Shown piece by piece: positions 28,301 through 37,235 of a stretch of DNA of 64,000 nucleotides. Position 1 is the first letter of the stretch; each line of letters begins with the position of its first letter. The notes below the pieces were generated by a model. That model saw only the letters and a program-made list of their open reading frames with translations, made no database searches and had not been told where the DNA came from. The DNA lies in the NCBI GenBank assembly GCA_017555875.1, contig JAFZFN010000014.1:124001-188000 (forward strand), in the 5' to 3' direction. This stretch comes from Bacteroidaceae bacterium. GTDB lineage: Bacteria > Bacteroidota > Bacteroidia > Bacteroidales > Bacteroidaceae. A program made the translations under genes and the position numbers.

Positions 28301-28652
28301 GATTGAGAATCAGAACGTGGCATACAACCTCGACAATCGTGCAGGACAAGGCCGTTGGGAGAAGCCTGGCGACGTGACCTCTTACGTGGGATTCAGCCCC
28401 ACAGGAGCTAATACTCCTGCCAGCACGCGTTTCATTATGAATGACAATGAGGTTCGCCTTGCCACCATGAGTCTCGGATATCGTTTCTCTGCAGAAGACT
28501 TCAAGGCACTCAGTAAGGCCAACATCGATGTCTTGGCTCTCAACTTCACCACCAATGACCTTGCCCGCATATCGCCCATCCGTATGGAGCGAGGCCTCGA
28601 CTATCCGTTTGCGCGTTCTTATACGTTGTCTATGTCAATCATGTTTAGGTAA
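25308..28652 (+). CDS. SusC/RagA-family TonB-linked outer membrane transporter with STN domain
   Basis: Outer-membrane beta-barrel that imports a nutrient with its SusD partner, powered by TonB. ATG 25308 gives MKLFRKILVAAVVLVCSTAS (signal peptide); the frame upstream is untypical. The 1114-residue protein has, in order, an STN/secretin-type domain (about 32-98), a CarboxypepD-reg-like domain (about 115-200; GTVLDKVTGDPLIGATV and GKFSIRL), the plug (about 210-330; IRGDQSLGSKSMN, AAATSVYGSRAANGVV) and the barrel ending in SYTLSMSIMFR. The extra STN domain often goes with an anti-sigma/ECF pair, but none is nearby. The substrate cannot be told; no glycoside hydrolases flank it. Confidence 0.93.
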   Translation: MKLFRKILVAAVVLVCSTASVLAQSEWKDTPVTLRVSNQPLGKVLEMVAQAAGATITLQDVSLWNINRPTNLAVKDKPLDKVLGELIGDQNIKIRYEGIGHIVVEPDTQNEEADKVWVNVSGTVLDKVTGDPLIGATVLITDGTGKDKGARGCITDFDGKFSIRLAKKESVSISYIGYETVSKQIVKEEHNLTFELKPSIELDDVVVTGISRRNKNSFTGNYVEVKGDALRQMSPTNILKGLQFFDPSFKIIENNKTGSDPNAEPDFQIRGDQSLGSKSMNSMDLMLDNVSSRPNTPLFVLDGFVVPMSRILDLDPERVENITILKDAAATSVYGSRAANGVVVVETKVAPDGDLSVSYNGTMTMQTPDLTDYNMMDAVTKLDTEWRAGLYNPQNATHMNLYNRYRRNILGGVDTYWLSKPLRTAFQHRHSASVSGGTEVFRYSLDVNAAMQPGVMKGSENQNLGTNFNMSYMKEKFTMRANVSLSESTSSNSPYGSFSQYTRLNPYYIPVNADGKPEKILDNNTVSGQSTVITNPLYDATVGIKDGTNSLNITTNLSLEYMILRNLRITEQLSYSRGLAGTDRFLPADHSSFELEDDLTRKGSYYKSSGEMSSWSSNMGINYNLVLGDHLFSTFGNWTISQDRNNYVNLSATGYPDVHMSDFIFGNKMETNMSNIGSENISRSIGLIGQFSYSYDNRYSVDFNLSGEASSRYANHDLVPFWSVGGRWNAHNEKWLQGYLSNLVFRASYGITGEQNFSPSDAIEYYSYAETMRPYQSFPVLGALLSGLNNTALGWAETHNTSASVDFGFWKNRVNVTFNYYNNITKELLTNYDLAPSTGYSTMVMNAGELQNRGFDASLNIIAMQNLRKEFFWTISANANRNRNKILKLSDYLKKVNEEQMQSASAPLPQYHEGASTTTLYVVRSLGVDPVTGKEVYLKRDGTKTFTWNANDKVPVGDTNPKISGTLSSSINWRDLSCTLGFTYKYGGVVYNQTLVDKIENQNVAYNLDNRAGQGRWEKPGDVTSYVGFSPTGANTPASTRFIMNDNEVRLATMSLGYRFSAEDFKALSKANIDVLALNFTTNDLARISPIRMERGLDYPFARSYTLSMSIMFR

Positions 28653-28670
28653 TTTTAAGTAAGAGTTGAA

Positions 28671-30080
28671 ATGAAAAAGATACTATACATTCTTATAGCC
28701 ATGCTGACGTTCACCTCATGTGAAGGTTGGCTCGATGTAGCCCCCAATACAGATGTTCCCGCCAAGGAACTGTTCACGACCGAGAATGGATTTATGAGCT
28801 CTCTTGCAGGACTCTACATTGTGATGACCGAGGAGGATACCTATGGTAGGAATCTCACCTTCGGACTCATGGAGCAGTTGGCACAGATGTATGACAAGCT
28901 CCCCGATGGCACCTCGGACCGAAACAGTGTATACATCTACGACCGCGAGACGAGCGGAGCCTACAATACCAAGGGCGTGCTTGCCAATGTGTGGCAACAG
29001 CAATATCACACCATTGCCAATGCCAACAATCTGCTCAAATGGTGGGACATCAATGCAGCTACGGTGCTTACAAATGAGACCACCCGACAGATGATACGAG
29101 GTGAAGCTTTAGCTTTACGAGCCTTCCTTCACTTCGACTTGTTGCGCGGATGGGGGCCCATGCACTATGCTGCAAGCGAGGAGGCAAAAGAGATGAAATG
29201 TATGCCCTATCGTACCGTTGCCGACCACTCCAAGCAACCGCTATTGTCTGCCAGAGAAATAGTGGGACTCATCGTCAAGGACTTGCACGAAGCGCGTGAG
29301 TGCATGAGTTTTGAAAAGGACTTAGACTTGACCAATAATGGCCGTCAGCTTCGTTTCAACTATCATGCCATCAATGCCATGTTGGCTCGTGTATACAACT
29401 ATGCAGGTGTCAAGGATAGTGCAGCCATTTATGCTCGTATGGTCATTGATGAATGCGGACTTACGCTACAGAGTGGCAACTACAACGACCCGATACTTTC
29501 GAGTGAGTTTGTCTTTGGACTCAGTGTACACGAGTTGAAAGATAACCTCTCGGAGTACTTTGCCTATGGGGATAAGATGCAGACCAAGTACTATCTGAAC
29601 CTCTCAACATTGAACGCCATCTTTGAGACCGTAGGGTCGGAGAGTGAGGACATGCGAGCTCAGGGTACAGCTTTCCACCGCAACAATGAAAAGCAGTGTG
29701 CGATATCGTTAAAATACATCGATAATGATCATGAGGTGATACCCCTCATACGTCTTCCCGAGATGTATTATATTGCATGTGAAACTAGTGATGAAGGTCG
29801 TGATGCAGCTACCTATGTCAATACCGTGCGTAATAAACGAGGTATCTCTAAAGCTAAGGATGTGGCTTGCGACACTGAGGAGCAACGCATTGTAGCCCTC
29901 AATCGTGAATATCGCAAGGAGTTCTATGGAGAAGGTCAGTACTTCTGGTTCCTCAAGACTCATGGCATCACGGGAACTCTTCCTCACAATGCAGAGGTGT
30001 CGCTTGTAGAGGAGAACTTTGTCTTCCCCTTACCTGACGCTGAGGTCGAGTATGGCTGGACAGAAGGCAACGAAGAGTGA
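28671..30080 (+). CDS. RagB/SusD-family surface lipoprotein
   Basis: Lid-like substrate-binding lipoprotein that covers its SusC barrel. It starts 18 bp after SusC. The 469-residue product has a lipobox (LTFTSC-EGWLDVAP; WLDV is the usual SusD start), TPR-like helices in the body (GEALALRAFLHFDLLRGWG, NYHAINAMLARVYNY) and the C-terminal YRKEFYGEGQYFWFLK typical of SusD. Length is on the short side. DUF4843, PKD-like and TlpA-like genes, which often follow this SusD type, are found instead at 55.5-62.3 kb. Confidence 0.92.
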   Translation: MKKILYILIAMLTFTSCEGWLDVAPNTDVPAKELFTTENGFMSSLAGLYIVMTEEDTYGRNLTFGLMEQLAQMYDKLPDGTSDRNSVYIYDRETSGAYNTKGVLANVWQQQYHTIANANNLLKWWDINAATVLTNETTRQMIRGEALALRAFLHFDLLRGWGPMHYAASEEAKEMKCMPYRTVADHSKQPLLSAREIVGLIVKDLHEARECMSFEKDLDLTNNGRQLRFNYHAINAMLARVYNYAGVKDSAAIYARMVIDECGLTLQSGNYNDPILSSEFVFGLSVHELKDNLSEYFAYGDKMQTKYYLNLSTLNAIFETVGSESEDMRAQGTAFHRNNEKQCAISLKYIDNDHEVIPLIRLPEMYYIACETSDEGRDAATYVNTVRNKRGISKAKDVACDTEEQRIVALNREYRKEFYGEGQYFWFLKTHGITGTLPHNAEVSLVEENFVFPLPDAEVEYGWTEGNEE

Positions 30081-30131
30081 TATCCTCATACGTCTTGAGT
30101 ATCCTGTAAAGGGTATGGTTGCGCGGCACAA

Positions 30132-32207
30132 TCAGAACTCATAGCCAAAGCTGAAGTAGGCTCCTAAGTGATGGTAACGGTCGTTCCAGTGCCCGCATAT
30201 TGAGATAGGGCCAAGAGTCGTGTCGTAGGACAGTTGCAGTCCTATCCCCCATAGTCCTTGTCCGCTTTGAAGGTTTGACAGACTATCTGTGTTGTAGGCA
30301 TAGTTGGTGATTGCTGTCAGATAGATGTCTGGGCATATTTTTTGACGTAATCCCAAGTATACGATGGTAAGGTGCTCTTTCATGAGTTCGCACCCAGTCA
30401 GTCCTGCGAAGGGTGTCTGTTGTCGTAGGTGCCTTCCAGCGAGGTAACCTCCTATGGCATTTGAGTATGTAAGTGGAATATTCTCACCGTAAAGGCTTCT
30501 TGCGTGAATGGAAGGTAATAGAGCCGTGGATCTTCCCAAGGGAATGACTGTGTAGAAGTCACCTTGCAGAGCCATGAAGTTTGAACCTTGAGTGGATTTC
30601 CCTCTCAAATGATATCCAATCTCTACATTGTACGCATACCCTCGGGTGGGGGTGTAGGCCGAGTCAAAAAGATCGTTACGCCACAAGGCATACATCGTGG
30701 TGTAAGTTTGGCGATGAGTATATGAAGTATAGTGTTGATAGCGTGTCCAGTAGCTGTCGTGACGTACTCCCAATCGCAAGTCGACATTGTACGGTAGCAG
30801 ATGAGAAAGGCAAAGATTGCTTCCGAAGAAGTGATACCCGAAAGCATCTTCTCTCTTGCTGATGATATGGTCATAGGCATATGCTACGGAAAACCTTGTT
30901 TGCATACCTTTTCCTTTAGCATAGGTGATGCTCGTAGCAGCCCAAGGATGGATGCTGATTCGTGTGTTGATCCCCAGAGAAACATTCGGTGACTTGGCCA
31001 CTTTTGTGTTGATGCGTAGCAGAGCAGCTGCGGCATCTTCAGAGTCGAGGCGTAACCCTATTGAGAGATGCCCTGTGGGGGCATGGGCTATGTTGTCGGT
31101 CATGGGCTCTTCTCTACGTCTCGAATGTGACATGGGCGATCGATTCGTTCTTTTAGATTGTTCTATATCGCTTACATGCTTGCTCAACTCCTCAAGCTGT
31201 CCTTTACTTTGCATTGCTGTCATGTAGCCTATATCGATGAGTTGGCGCAGGTTTATAGTGTCGAAACCCATTACAGGGAACTGTTTCACTTGAGGGCGGA
31301 TTAGAATGTCTGTGTTGTCAACGTTCCTCTCGTGCAAGTCGCTGCCTAAGGTGCCTATGAGTCGCTCAAATATGGAAGCAAAAGAGTGCAACTCGCGCGG
31401 ATTTATCTGAGACGAGTTGACCTCGACGCCTATGACAATATCAGCTCCCATGTCGTGAGCTACATTGACGGGATAGTTGTTTACTACACCTCCATCGACT
31501 AGCACTTGTCCCTCCTTGTATATGGGATAAAACACTCCAGGGATGGCCATGCTCGCTCTCATCGATTCGGCTAAGCGTCCTTGACGGAGCACCACCTCGT
31601 GTCCCGTGATAAGGTCTGCAGCCACGCAAGCAAATGCATGGGGGAGTGTGTCGTATGATATTGAGTCGGGGTAGTGGGAAGTCAGTTCGTTGAACTTGTC
31701 CATGAGGTTAAGCCCGTCGATGAGTCCTGGGCGTGCTAGTATCTTGGGGAAGGCCTGCAAGCTGCTCCTCCTCACCTTGATGCCAGCATCTCGATAGAGT
31801 GAGGAGTTGTCGGTGAGAACGCCCTTTTCGTAAGGTATATTAACTTGGTAGGACTTTCGTGTCATGCGTTCGGCATAGGGCTGTTGTTGGCGAGGAAGTT
31901 CGTTGCTTAGGAGTGTCTTCCAGTCTTGAATCAAGAGAAGCGAGTCCATCTCTTCAGCTGTGTAGCCTATGGAATAGAGTGCTCCAATGATAGCTCCCAT
32001 GCTTGTGCCTACGACATAGTCGATAGGAATCTGCATCTCCTCGATGAGGCGTATCACTCCCACGTGGGCTGCTCCGCGAGCACCACCTCCACTTAGCACG
32101 AGGGCTATGGTAGGGCGTCTGGATATCGTGTCAGAATCTAGCGGTATAGCATGAGTGGCAGTGATGCATAGCCATGCGGTAGTAAGGGTCAGGAGGAGTC
32201 TATTCAT
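30132..32207 (-). CDS. Patatin-like phospholipase with C-terminal outer-membrane beta-barrel
   Basis: The start chosen is the ATG at 32207, which begins a signal peptide (MNRLLLTLTTAWLCITATHA). The 691-residue product has the patatin oxyanion loop SGGGARGAAHVG (39-50), the nucleophile motif GTSMG with Ser69, and the dyad motif DGG with Asp238. Residues from about 380 on are beta-strand-rich and end in aromatic FSFGYEF, like a BamA/Omp85-type barrel. The build resembles PlpD-type phospholipases, which release lipids at the cell surface, although the POTRA part here is short or absent. It is convergent with SusD and divergent from the amidase gene. Confidence 0.88.
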   Translation of the reverse strand: MNRLLLTLTTAWLCITATHAIPLDSDTISRRPTIALVLSGGGARGAAHVGVIRLIEEMQIPIDYVVGTSMGAIIGALYSIGYTAEEMDSLLLIQDWKTLLSNELPRQQQPYAERMTRKSYQVNIPYEKGVLTDNSSLYRDAGIKVRRSSLQAFPKILARPGLIDGLNLMDKFNELTSHYPDSISYDTLPHAFACVAADLITGHEVVLRQGRLAESMRASMAIPGVFYPIYKEGQVLVDGGVVNNYPVNVAHDMGADIVIGVEVNSSQINPRELHSFASIFERLIGTLGSDLHERNVDNTDILIRPQVKQFPVMGFDTINLRQLIDIGYMTAMQSKGQLEELSKHVSDIEQSKRTNRSPMSHSRRREEPMTDNIAHAPTGHLSIGLRLDSEDAAAALLRINTKVAKSPNVSLGINTRISIHPWAATSITYAKGKGMQTRFSVAYAYDHIISKREDAFGYHFFGSNLCLSHLLPYNVDLRLGVRHDSYWTRYQHYTSYTHRQTYTTMYALWRNDLFDSAYTPTRGYAYNVEIGYHLRGKSTQGSNFMALQGDFYTVIPLGRSTALLPSIHARSLYGENIPLTYSNAIGGYLAGRHLRQQTPFAGLTGCELMKEHLTIVYLGLRQKICPDIYLTAITNYAYNTDSLSNLQSGQGLWGIGLQLSYDTTLGPISICGHWNDRYHHLGAYFSFGYEF

Positions 32208-32289
32208 ATTTATATCTATTGCGGAGGGATAACATACGGATAATGTCAATTGTTTTTCGTACCTTTACTCCCGTTTTTTGAATAAACTT

Positions 32290-35256
32290 ATGCTGCAGCG
32301 ATTATTATATATCATTTTGTTACTAGTCTTTTCTCAGCCCGACCTCTCAGCCCAGTCGCAACAGAAGGTGGTGGAGAATCGCTTGAAGAGCTATTTTCGT
32401 ACGTACGAAGCGGATAATGTCAATGTGGGAACCTGTAAGCTAGTACGTTTCAAGCTCGACCCGAAGAAGCGCACTCTCGCGATTTATGCTAATGCAAACT
32501 TTGCCTATCAGCCTTTCCGACCAGAAACGACGGAGAAGATATATAATGACTTGCGGCGTGTGCTTCCTGGTCCTATAAACTACTATAACATAACCCTGTT
32601 CGTAGGGGATAAGAGCATTGATGAACTTATACCTAATGTATATCGTAAGGATAAAGACGAAACGCGTCTATGGGGGGCAGTCCATCATCAAGGTCAGCCT
32701 TGGGTAAGCAATGTCTCTCGTCCCTATACCATTAGCGAAGGCTTGCAGGGGAGGCACCTGGCTGTTACGCCTAGCCATGGACGTTATTACAAAAATGATG
32801 AGCAGCGATGGAAGTGGCAACGTCCCTCGCTTTATTGCACTAGAGAGGACCTGCTCACACAATCCTTCGTTGTCCCCTTCCTTACTCCTATGCTCGAGAA
32901 TGCAGGTGCGGTGGTCTTCAGTGCTCGTGAGCGTGATATTCAGTCCTATGATATCATTGTCGATAATGATGACTCAGATAGTGATTGTGGGTTGTATGTC
33001 GAGGAGAAGCACCGCAAGGCCCGTTGGGAGAGTGGAGCTATGGGGTTTGCCATCCCGCGAGGAGTGCTGTACCATGGAGACAATCCTTTTCGTGAGGGCA
33101 CCAGTCGTATCCTGCGCACTTCGAATCACGAGAAGAGCACAGAAGGAGCTGCGTTGTGGATACCCCATATCCCCGAGCGTGGATGGTATGCAGTGTATAC
33201 CACTTATCAAACCTATCCATCAAGTGTGCCCGATGCGGAATATCTCGTAGTGCATGCTGGAGGGACAACGCGAGTTAAGGTCAACCAGCAGATGGGAGGT
33301 GGCACATGGGTATACCTAGGCACTTATGAGTTTGAACAAGGTCAGCGGAGCAATCAGATGGTTATCCTCACCAATCAGAGCGAACATACAGGTGTGGTCA
33401 GCGCCGATGCTGTGCGTTTTGGTGGGGGCAGCGCTATCATTAGTCGTGGTGACAGAGATACGATCAACACAAGTCGTCTGTCACGTTACTATGAGGGGGC
33501 ACGTTACTACTCTCAGTGGGCAGGCTTCCCCACGTCATGCTATGCTAATTATGATGGAGAGAAGGACTATGCAGAAGATATCAACTCCCGCTCGTTAGTG
33601 ACCAATTATCTGCTTGGAGGCTCTGTGTATTGTCCTGATAGCATGGGGCTGCGTGTCCCTATAGAACTAGTCTTTGGACTACATACTGATGCGGGTATCC
33701 GTGCTGATGATACTACAGTAGGTACTCTTGGCATATACACCACAGCTCATAATAATGGTCGGCTGGGTAATGGCACACTTTCGAGGTATGCTTCGCGTGA
33801 CCTGACCGATATGGTGCAAACCTACATTATGAAAGACCAAGTCTTCCTCTCCTCCGTTCAAGTAGGGAGTGCATCTACCGCTACGAAGACGGCTCCTCTC
33901 GCTCGACGCTCTATGTGGGATAAGAACTACAGCGAATCGCGTCTTCCCGAGGTGCCCTCGTGTATCATCGAGCTACTCTCTCATCAGAACTTTGCAGATA
34001 TGCGCTATGCCCACGACCCTCATTTCAAGTTTGTCGTATCGCGTTCCATATATAAAGCCTTGCTTCACTATACGGCTGAGATGCATGGCAAGCGCTACAC
34101 TGTGCAGCCCCTCCCTGTGAACGCATTCGCCATTGATTTTGTAGGGACAAACAAGGTACGACTCTCATGGCGACCCACAGAGGACAAGCTGGAACCATCT
34201 GCAAAGCCTGAAGGCTATGTGCTCTATACTCGAACCGATGACAAGGGATGGGACAATGGACAGCGTATAGGATCTACTGCCTGTGATATCACCCTTGAGC
34301 CAGACCATATGTACAGCTTCAAGGTGACAGCGGTCAATCGTGGTGGCGAGAGTTTTCCCTCCGAAGTGCTGGCGGCATGTGTGGTCTCAAACTCCAAGGG
34401 CAAAGTATTGGTGGTAAATGGATTCCAACGCGTCGATGCCCCTGCAGTGGTCAATACTCCAGAGCGTGCAGGCTTTGACCTTCTTGCAGACCCAGGTGTT
34501 CCTTACATCGGTACTACGGCTTATAGTGGGTTACAGTATGAGTTTGCTCGTGAAATGACAGGCTATTACGACGAAGCTCAACAGATGGGAGCTAGTGGCG
34601 AAGAGTTGTCGGCCTCCTATGTTGCAGGCAACACAATGGATTACGCCATGGTACATGGTGCCGCCATAAAGAGCGCTGGATACAGTTTTGTGTCATGCTC
34701 ACGTAAGGCCTTTGAAGAGGGTGCCGTCAAGCCTCAGGGATTTGATGTCGTGGATGTCTTTACAGGCCTACAGCGCCAAACCAATAACTCAGTTATGGTA
34801 CATCCCGAATATCTCTCTATCAGCTCAGTTATGTATGCCATCCTCAACCATTATGCCAAGCTGGGCGGTGCGCTGCTTTTGAGTGGCTCATACCTTGGCG
34901 AAGAGAGTCTCACTCACGCTCCCACAAAAGCTCTGCTGAGCAACGTGTTTCATGCCGAACAAGATGGCTACATAACCGAATGGAGTGAGCAAGGTATACA
35001 GGGGTTAGGGGTTACTCTCGAGATTCCTCGTTGGGTCAATCCAGAGCATTATGCTGTGACTCGTCCCGAGGTGTTTGTCCCATTGGGCGATGCTTTTACT
35101 TCACTTGTATATGAACACTCTCGTAACAGTGCTGCTGTAGCCTATAGCGGTGCTTATCGTTCCATCCTTATGGGATTTCCCTTTGAAGCCATACGCAGCA
35201 AGCAAGATCGTGATCTCGTGATGAGCTCTTGGCTCCAATTCCTTACGGGAAAATAA
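32290..35256 (+). CDS. N-acetylmuramoyl-L-alanine amidase-type protein with inserted golvesin-like domain and Fn3
   Basis: Often named xanthan lyase in databases, which is doubtful. The ATG at 32290 begins a signal peptide (MLQRLLYIILLLVFSQP); a TTG at 32278 is less likely. In the 988-residue product the four Amidase_3 landmarks can be traced: SHGRYY, SARERD, LHTDAG and CIIELLSHQN, giving His, Glu, His and Glu. Between the second and third lies a golvesin-C/Xly-type beta domain (GWYAVYTTYQTYPSS ... HTGVVSADAVRFGGG). A fibronectin III domain follows (LSWRPTEDKLEPSAKPEGY), then a class I glutaminase-like C-terminal region. Probably an exported cell-wall hydrolase. Confidence 0.78.
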   Translation: MLQRLLYIILLLVFSQPDLSAQSQQKVVENRLKSYFRTYEADNVNVGTCKLVRFKLDPKKRTLAIYANANFAYQPFRPETTEKIYNDLRRVLPGPINYYNITLFVGDKSIDELIPNVYRKDKDETRLWGAVHHQGQPWVSNVSRPYTISEGLQGRHLAVTPSHGRYYKNDEQRWKWQRPSLYCTREDLLTQSFVVPFLTPMLENAGAVVFSARERDIQSYDIIVDNDDSDSDCGLYVEEKHRKARWESGAMGFAIPRGVLYHGDNPFREGTSRILRTSNHEKSTEGAALWIPHIPERGWYAVYTTYQTYPSSVPDAEYLVVHAGGTTRVKVNQQMGGGTWVYLGTYEFEQGQRSNQMVILTNQSEHTGVVSADAVRFGGGSAIISRGDRDTINTSRLSRYYEGARYYSQWAGFPTSCYANYDGEKDYAEDINSRSLVTNYLLGGSVYCPDSMGLRVPIELVFGLHTDAGIRADDTTVGTLGIYTTAHNNGRLGNGTLSRYASRDLTDMVQTYIMKDQVFLSSVQVGSASTATKTAPLARRSMWDKNYSESRLPEVPSCIIELLSHQNFADMRYAHDPHFKFVVSRSIYKALLHYTAEMHGKRYTVQPLPVNAFAIDFVGTNKVRLSWRPTEDKLEPSAKPEGYVLYTRTDDKGWDNGQRIGSTACDITLEPDHMYSFKVTAVNRGGESFPSEVLAACVVSNSKGKVLVVNGFQRVDAPAVVNTPERAGFDLLADPGVPYIGTTAYSGLQYEFAREMTGYYDEAQQMGASGEELSASYVAGNTMDYAMVHGAAIKSAGYSFVSCSRKAFEEGAVKPQGFDVVDVFTGLQRQTNNSVMVHPEYLSISSVMYAILNHYAKLGGALLLSGSYLGEESLTHAPTKALLSNVFHAEQDGYITEWSEQGIQGLGVTLEIPRWVNPEHYAVTRPEVFVPLGDAFTSLVYEHSRNSAAVAYSGAYRSILMGFPFEAIRSKQDRDLVMSSWLQFLTGK

Positions 35257-35293
35257 AAATGAGATGTGAGGGATGTATATTGAGATTTTTATG

Positions 35294-35301
35294 TAAGTTT
35301 G
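35294..35301 (+). promoter_or_regulatory. Putative -7 box of fabG promoter
   Basis: TAAGTTTG (TAnnTTTG), 39 bp before the start at 35340; -33 element unclear. Confidence 0.45.
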
Positions 35302-35339
35302 TACCTTAAAAGATTAATTATATATAAAGCTAGACAACT

Positions 35340-36089
35340 ATGGGAAAGATGTTAGAAGGTAAGGTAGCAATCATCACGGGTGCCTCTCGAGGTATAGGAC
35401 GAGCTATTGCTTTGCGTTTTGCAGCCGAAGGAGCTGCCATTGCGTTTACCCATGTCACCCCCAGCCCTGCTGCTGAGGCGACTGAACAAGAAATTGCGGC
35501 ATTGGGAGTGAAGGTCAAGCGCTATGTGGCCGATGCAGCTGATTACGCAGCCACAGAGTCGCTCGTGGCCGATGTGGTGAAGGAGTTTGGACGTGTAGAT
35601 ATCTTGGTCAATAATGCTGGCATTACTCGCGATGGCCTTCTTATGCGTATGAGTGAGTCACAATGGAACGAGGTCATTACGGCCAATCTGAAGTCGGCCT
35701 TTAACTTCTGTCGTGTGTGTGTCCCTGTGATGATGCGCCAACGCTGTGGTAGCATTATCAATCTGTCCTCTGTTGTCGGTGTGCATGGCAATGCGGGTCA
35801 ATGCAACTATGCAGCCTCGAAGGCGGGCATCATCGGCCTCACAAAGAGTATTGCAGCAGAAGTAGGTTCGCGTGGTATACGAGCCAACGTTATTGCTCCT
35901 GGATTCATCAACACCGACATGACAGGCAAGCTCAGTGAAGAACTGCGTGCCGAGTGGGCCAAGCAGATACCCTTGCGCCGTGCAGGTGAGGGCGATGACG
36001 TGGCAGGAGCAGCTTTGTTCCTAGCTTCTGACCTTGCAGCTTATGTCACAGGACAGGTGTTGCAAGTCGATGGTGGTATGGCTATGTAA
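35340..36089 (+). CDS. fabG: 3-oxoacyl-[acyl-carrier-protein] reductase
   Basis: NADPH-dependent reduction of beta-ketoacyl-ACP in fatty acid elongation. The 249-residue short-chain dehydrogenase has the cofactor loop TGASRGIG (residues 13-20), NNAG, the catalytic Ser in LSSVVG and the YAASK pair, and a C-terminal VTGQVLQVDGGMAM typical of FabG. Length is exact for the family. It ends 8 bp from the stop of convergent gldN. Confidence 0.92.
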   Translation: MGKMLEGKVAIITGASRGIGRAIALRFAAEGAAIAFTHVTPSPAAEATEQEIAALGVKVKRYVADAADYAATESLVADVVKEFGRVDILVNNAGITRDGLLMRMSESQWNEVITANLKSAFNFCRVCVPVMMRQRCGSIINLSSVVGVHGNAGQCNYAASKAGIIGLTKSIAAEVGSRGIRANVIAPGFINTDMTGKLSEELRAEWAKQIPLRRAGEGDDVAGAALFLASDLAAYVTGQVLQVDGGMAM

Positions 36090-36097
36090 CAGAGTTG

Positions 36098-37168
36098 TTA
36101 TCTGCGTTCGCGACGTACCGAGAGTGTCTGATTGCTTGATGCTGATTTTGTACGTGCAGCGCTCGTTCTTGCGGTGCGCGCAGAGGCTTTAGGCTCTGTC
36201 TTCTTCTCCGTTTTGGGCTCCGCGTTCGCTCTGGCGTTGCGCGGTGCGGCAGGGCGGGTGACAGGTCTTTTTGCGGGCTTCTGTTCTGTGACTGCGGTGG
36301 TGTCAGCCTCTTCGATGCCCCAGAGCTTATTCTCGAAGGTGACCAGCTCGTTCTCGATACGTTGCTGCTCTGCTCTCATGGCAGTGTCGGTAGGGCAATA
36401 TTGGGCAAGCAATTTGTTTTGTAGGTTTGCTGTTTTATAGATTTCCCCCTCGTAGAGACTACGCACAAAGTAGTCGTCAATGCTCATGTTTGACACATTG
36501 TTGTAGCTGCTGGTCATGAGCGGAGTCATGCCGAGGTAGGGGCTCACCTCATCATAGTTGAGCCAGAACATGGGATACTTGGTTGTCTCGCTGCCGAAGT
36601 CGCCGCTCCTGTGCAACACGGGACATATCGCCGTGACGCGTGTGGCATAGGTGGCAGTGCGCTGGTCATAGAACGAACTTTCTTTGATGAAGTAGCTGAG
36701 CACCTCGCCTGAGGGGATGTCGCTGTCAGCGATGGTGATCTTGCCTCCCTTGTCTTCGTAGTAGATATAAAACTTGTCGAGCATGTCGGTCACCTTGTAC
36801 TTGTTCTCTTCGGTGAATAGTTCGTTGCCATCAGAGCGGTACTCGTAAGCGGGGACCTTACCCTCGGCTACGAGGTGTATGATGAGTGTGAAGAGATTTA
36901 CGCGGTCTCCCAATGGCTCCACAGGGTAGTATAGGGCGGCATTCTTCTCCTTGGTCATGTCGAGGGTGCGATAGATGTCGCGTTTCCACACCACGTCCGA
37001 CGGAGCAGGCATCTGCGCAGTGTATTGTGTCTTGGCACGTTCGCTGAGCGATGTCTCTGCCTTCTTGCTGTCCTCAGCTTTGGTTTGGGTGCGTGATTTG
37101 GGCTGTGCCACCACACCTTGTGCGCAAAGTGCCAAGGCTACTATTGTAACGAGGGATTTGAGTTTCAT
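36098..37168 (-). CDS. gldN: Type IX secretion ring protein GldN/PorN
   Basis: Periplasmic T9SS subunit that forms a ring with the GldK lipoprotein under the outer membrane. The 356-residue product has a signal peptide (ending AQGVVAQ), the core with VVWKRDIYRTLDMTKEKNAALYYP and PVEPLGDRVNLFTLI, and a C-terminal low-complexity tail rich in Ala, Lys, Arg and Pro (about 295-356), longer than in many homologues. It is the last gene of the porP-gldKLMN operon, 67 bp after gldM, across a short G-rich palindromic repeat. Confidence 0.93.
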   Translation of the reverse strand: MKLKSLVTIVALALCAQGVVAQPKSRTQTKAEDSKKAETSLSERAKTQYTAQMPAPSDVVWKRDIYRTLDMTKEKNAALYYPVEPLGDRVNLFTLIIHLVAEGKVPAYEYRSDGNELFTEENKYKVTDMLDKFYIYYEDKGGKITIADSDIPSGEVLSYFIKESSFYDQRTATYATRVTAICPVLHRSGDFGSETTKYPMFWLNYDEVSPYLGMTPLMTSSYNNVSNMSIDDYFVRSLYEGEIYKTANLQNKLLAQYCPTDTAMRAEQQRIENELVTFENKLWGIEEADTTAVTEQKPAKRPVTRPAAPRNARANAEPKTEKKTEPKASARTARTSAARTKSASSNQTLSVRRERR

Positions 37169-37192
37169 ATCTACTTTATTTACTATTTCAGT

Positions 37193-37232
37193 TGTCTGTA
37201 AAGCCCCTCTATAGAGGGAGGGGTTGGGGGGC
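37193..37232. repeat. G-rich palindromic repeat between gldM and gldN
   Basis: Contains the palindrome CCCTCTATAGAGGG followed by GGGGTTGGGG and a GCTTC end. Related in style to the repeats at 4412-4478 and 46723-46840. It lies inside the operon and could act as an RNA processing or attenuation hairpin. Confidence 0.6.
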
Positions 37233-37235
37233 TTC

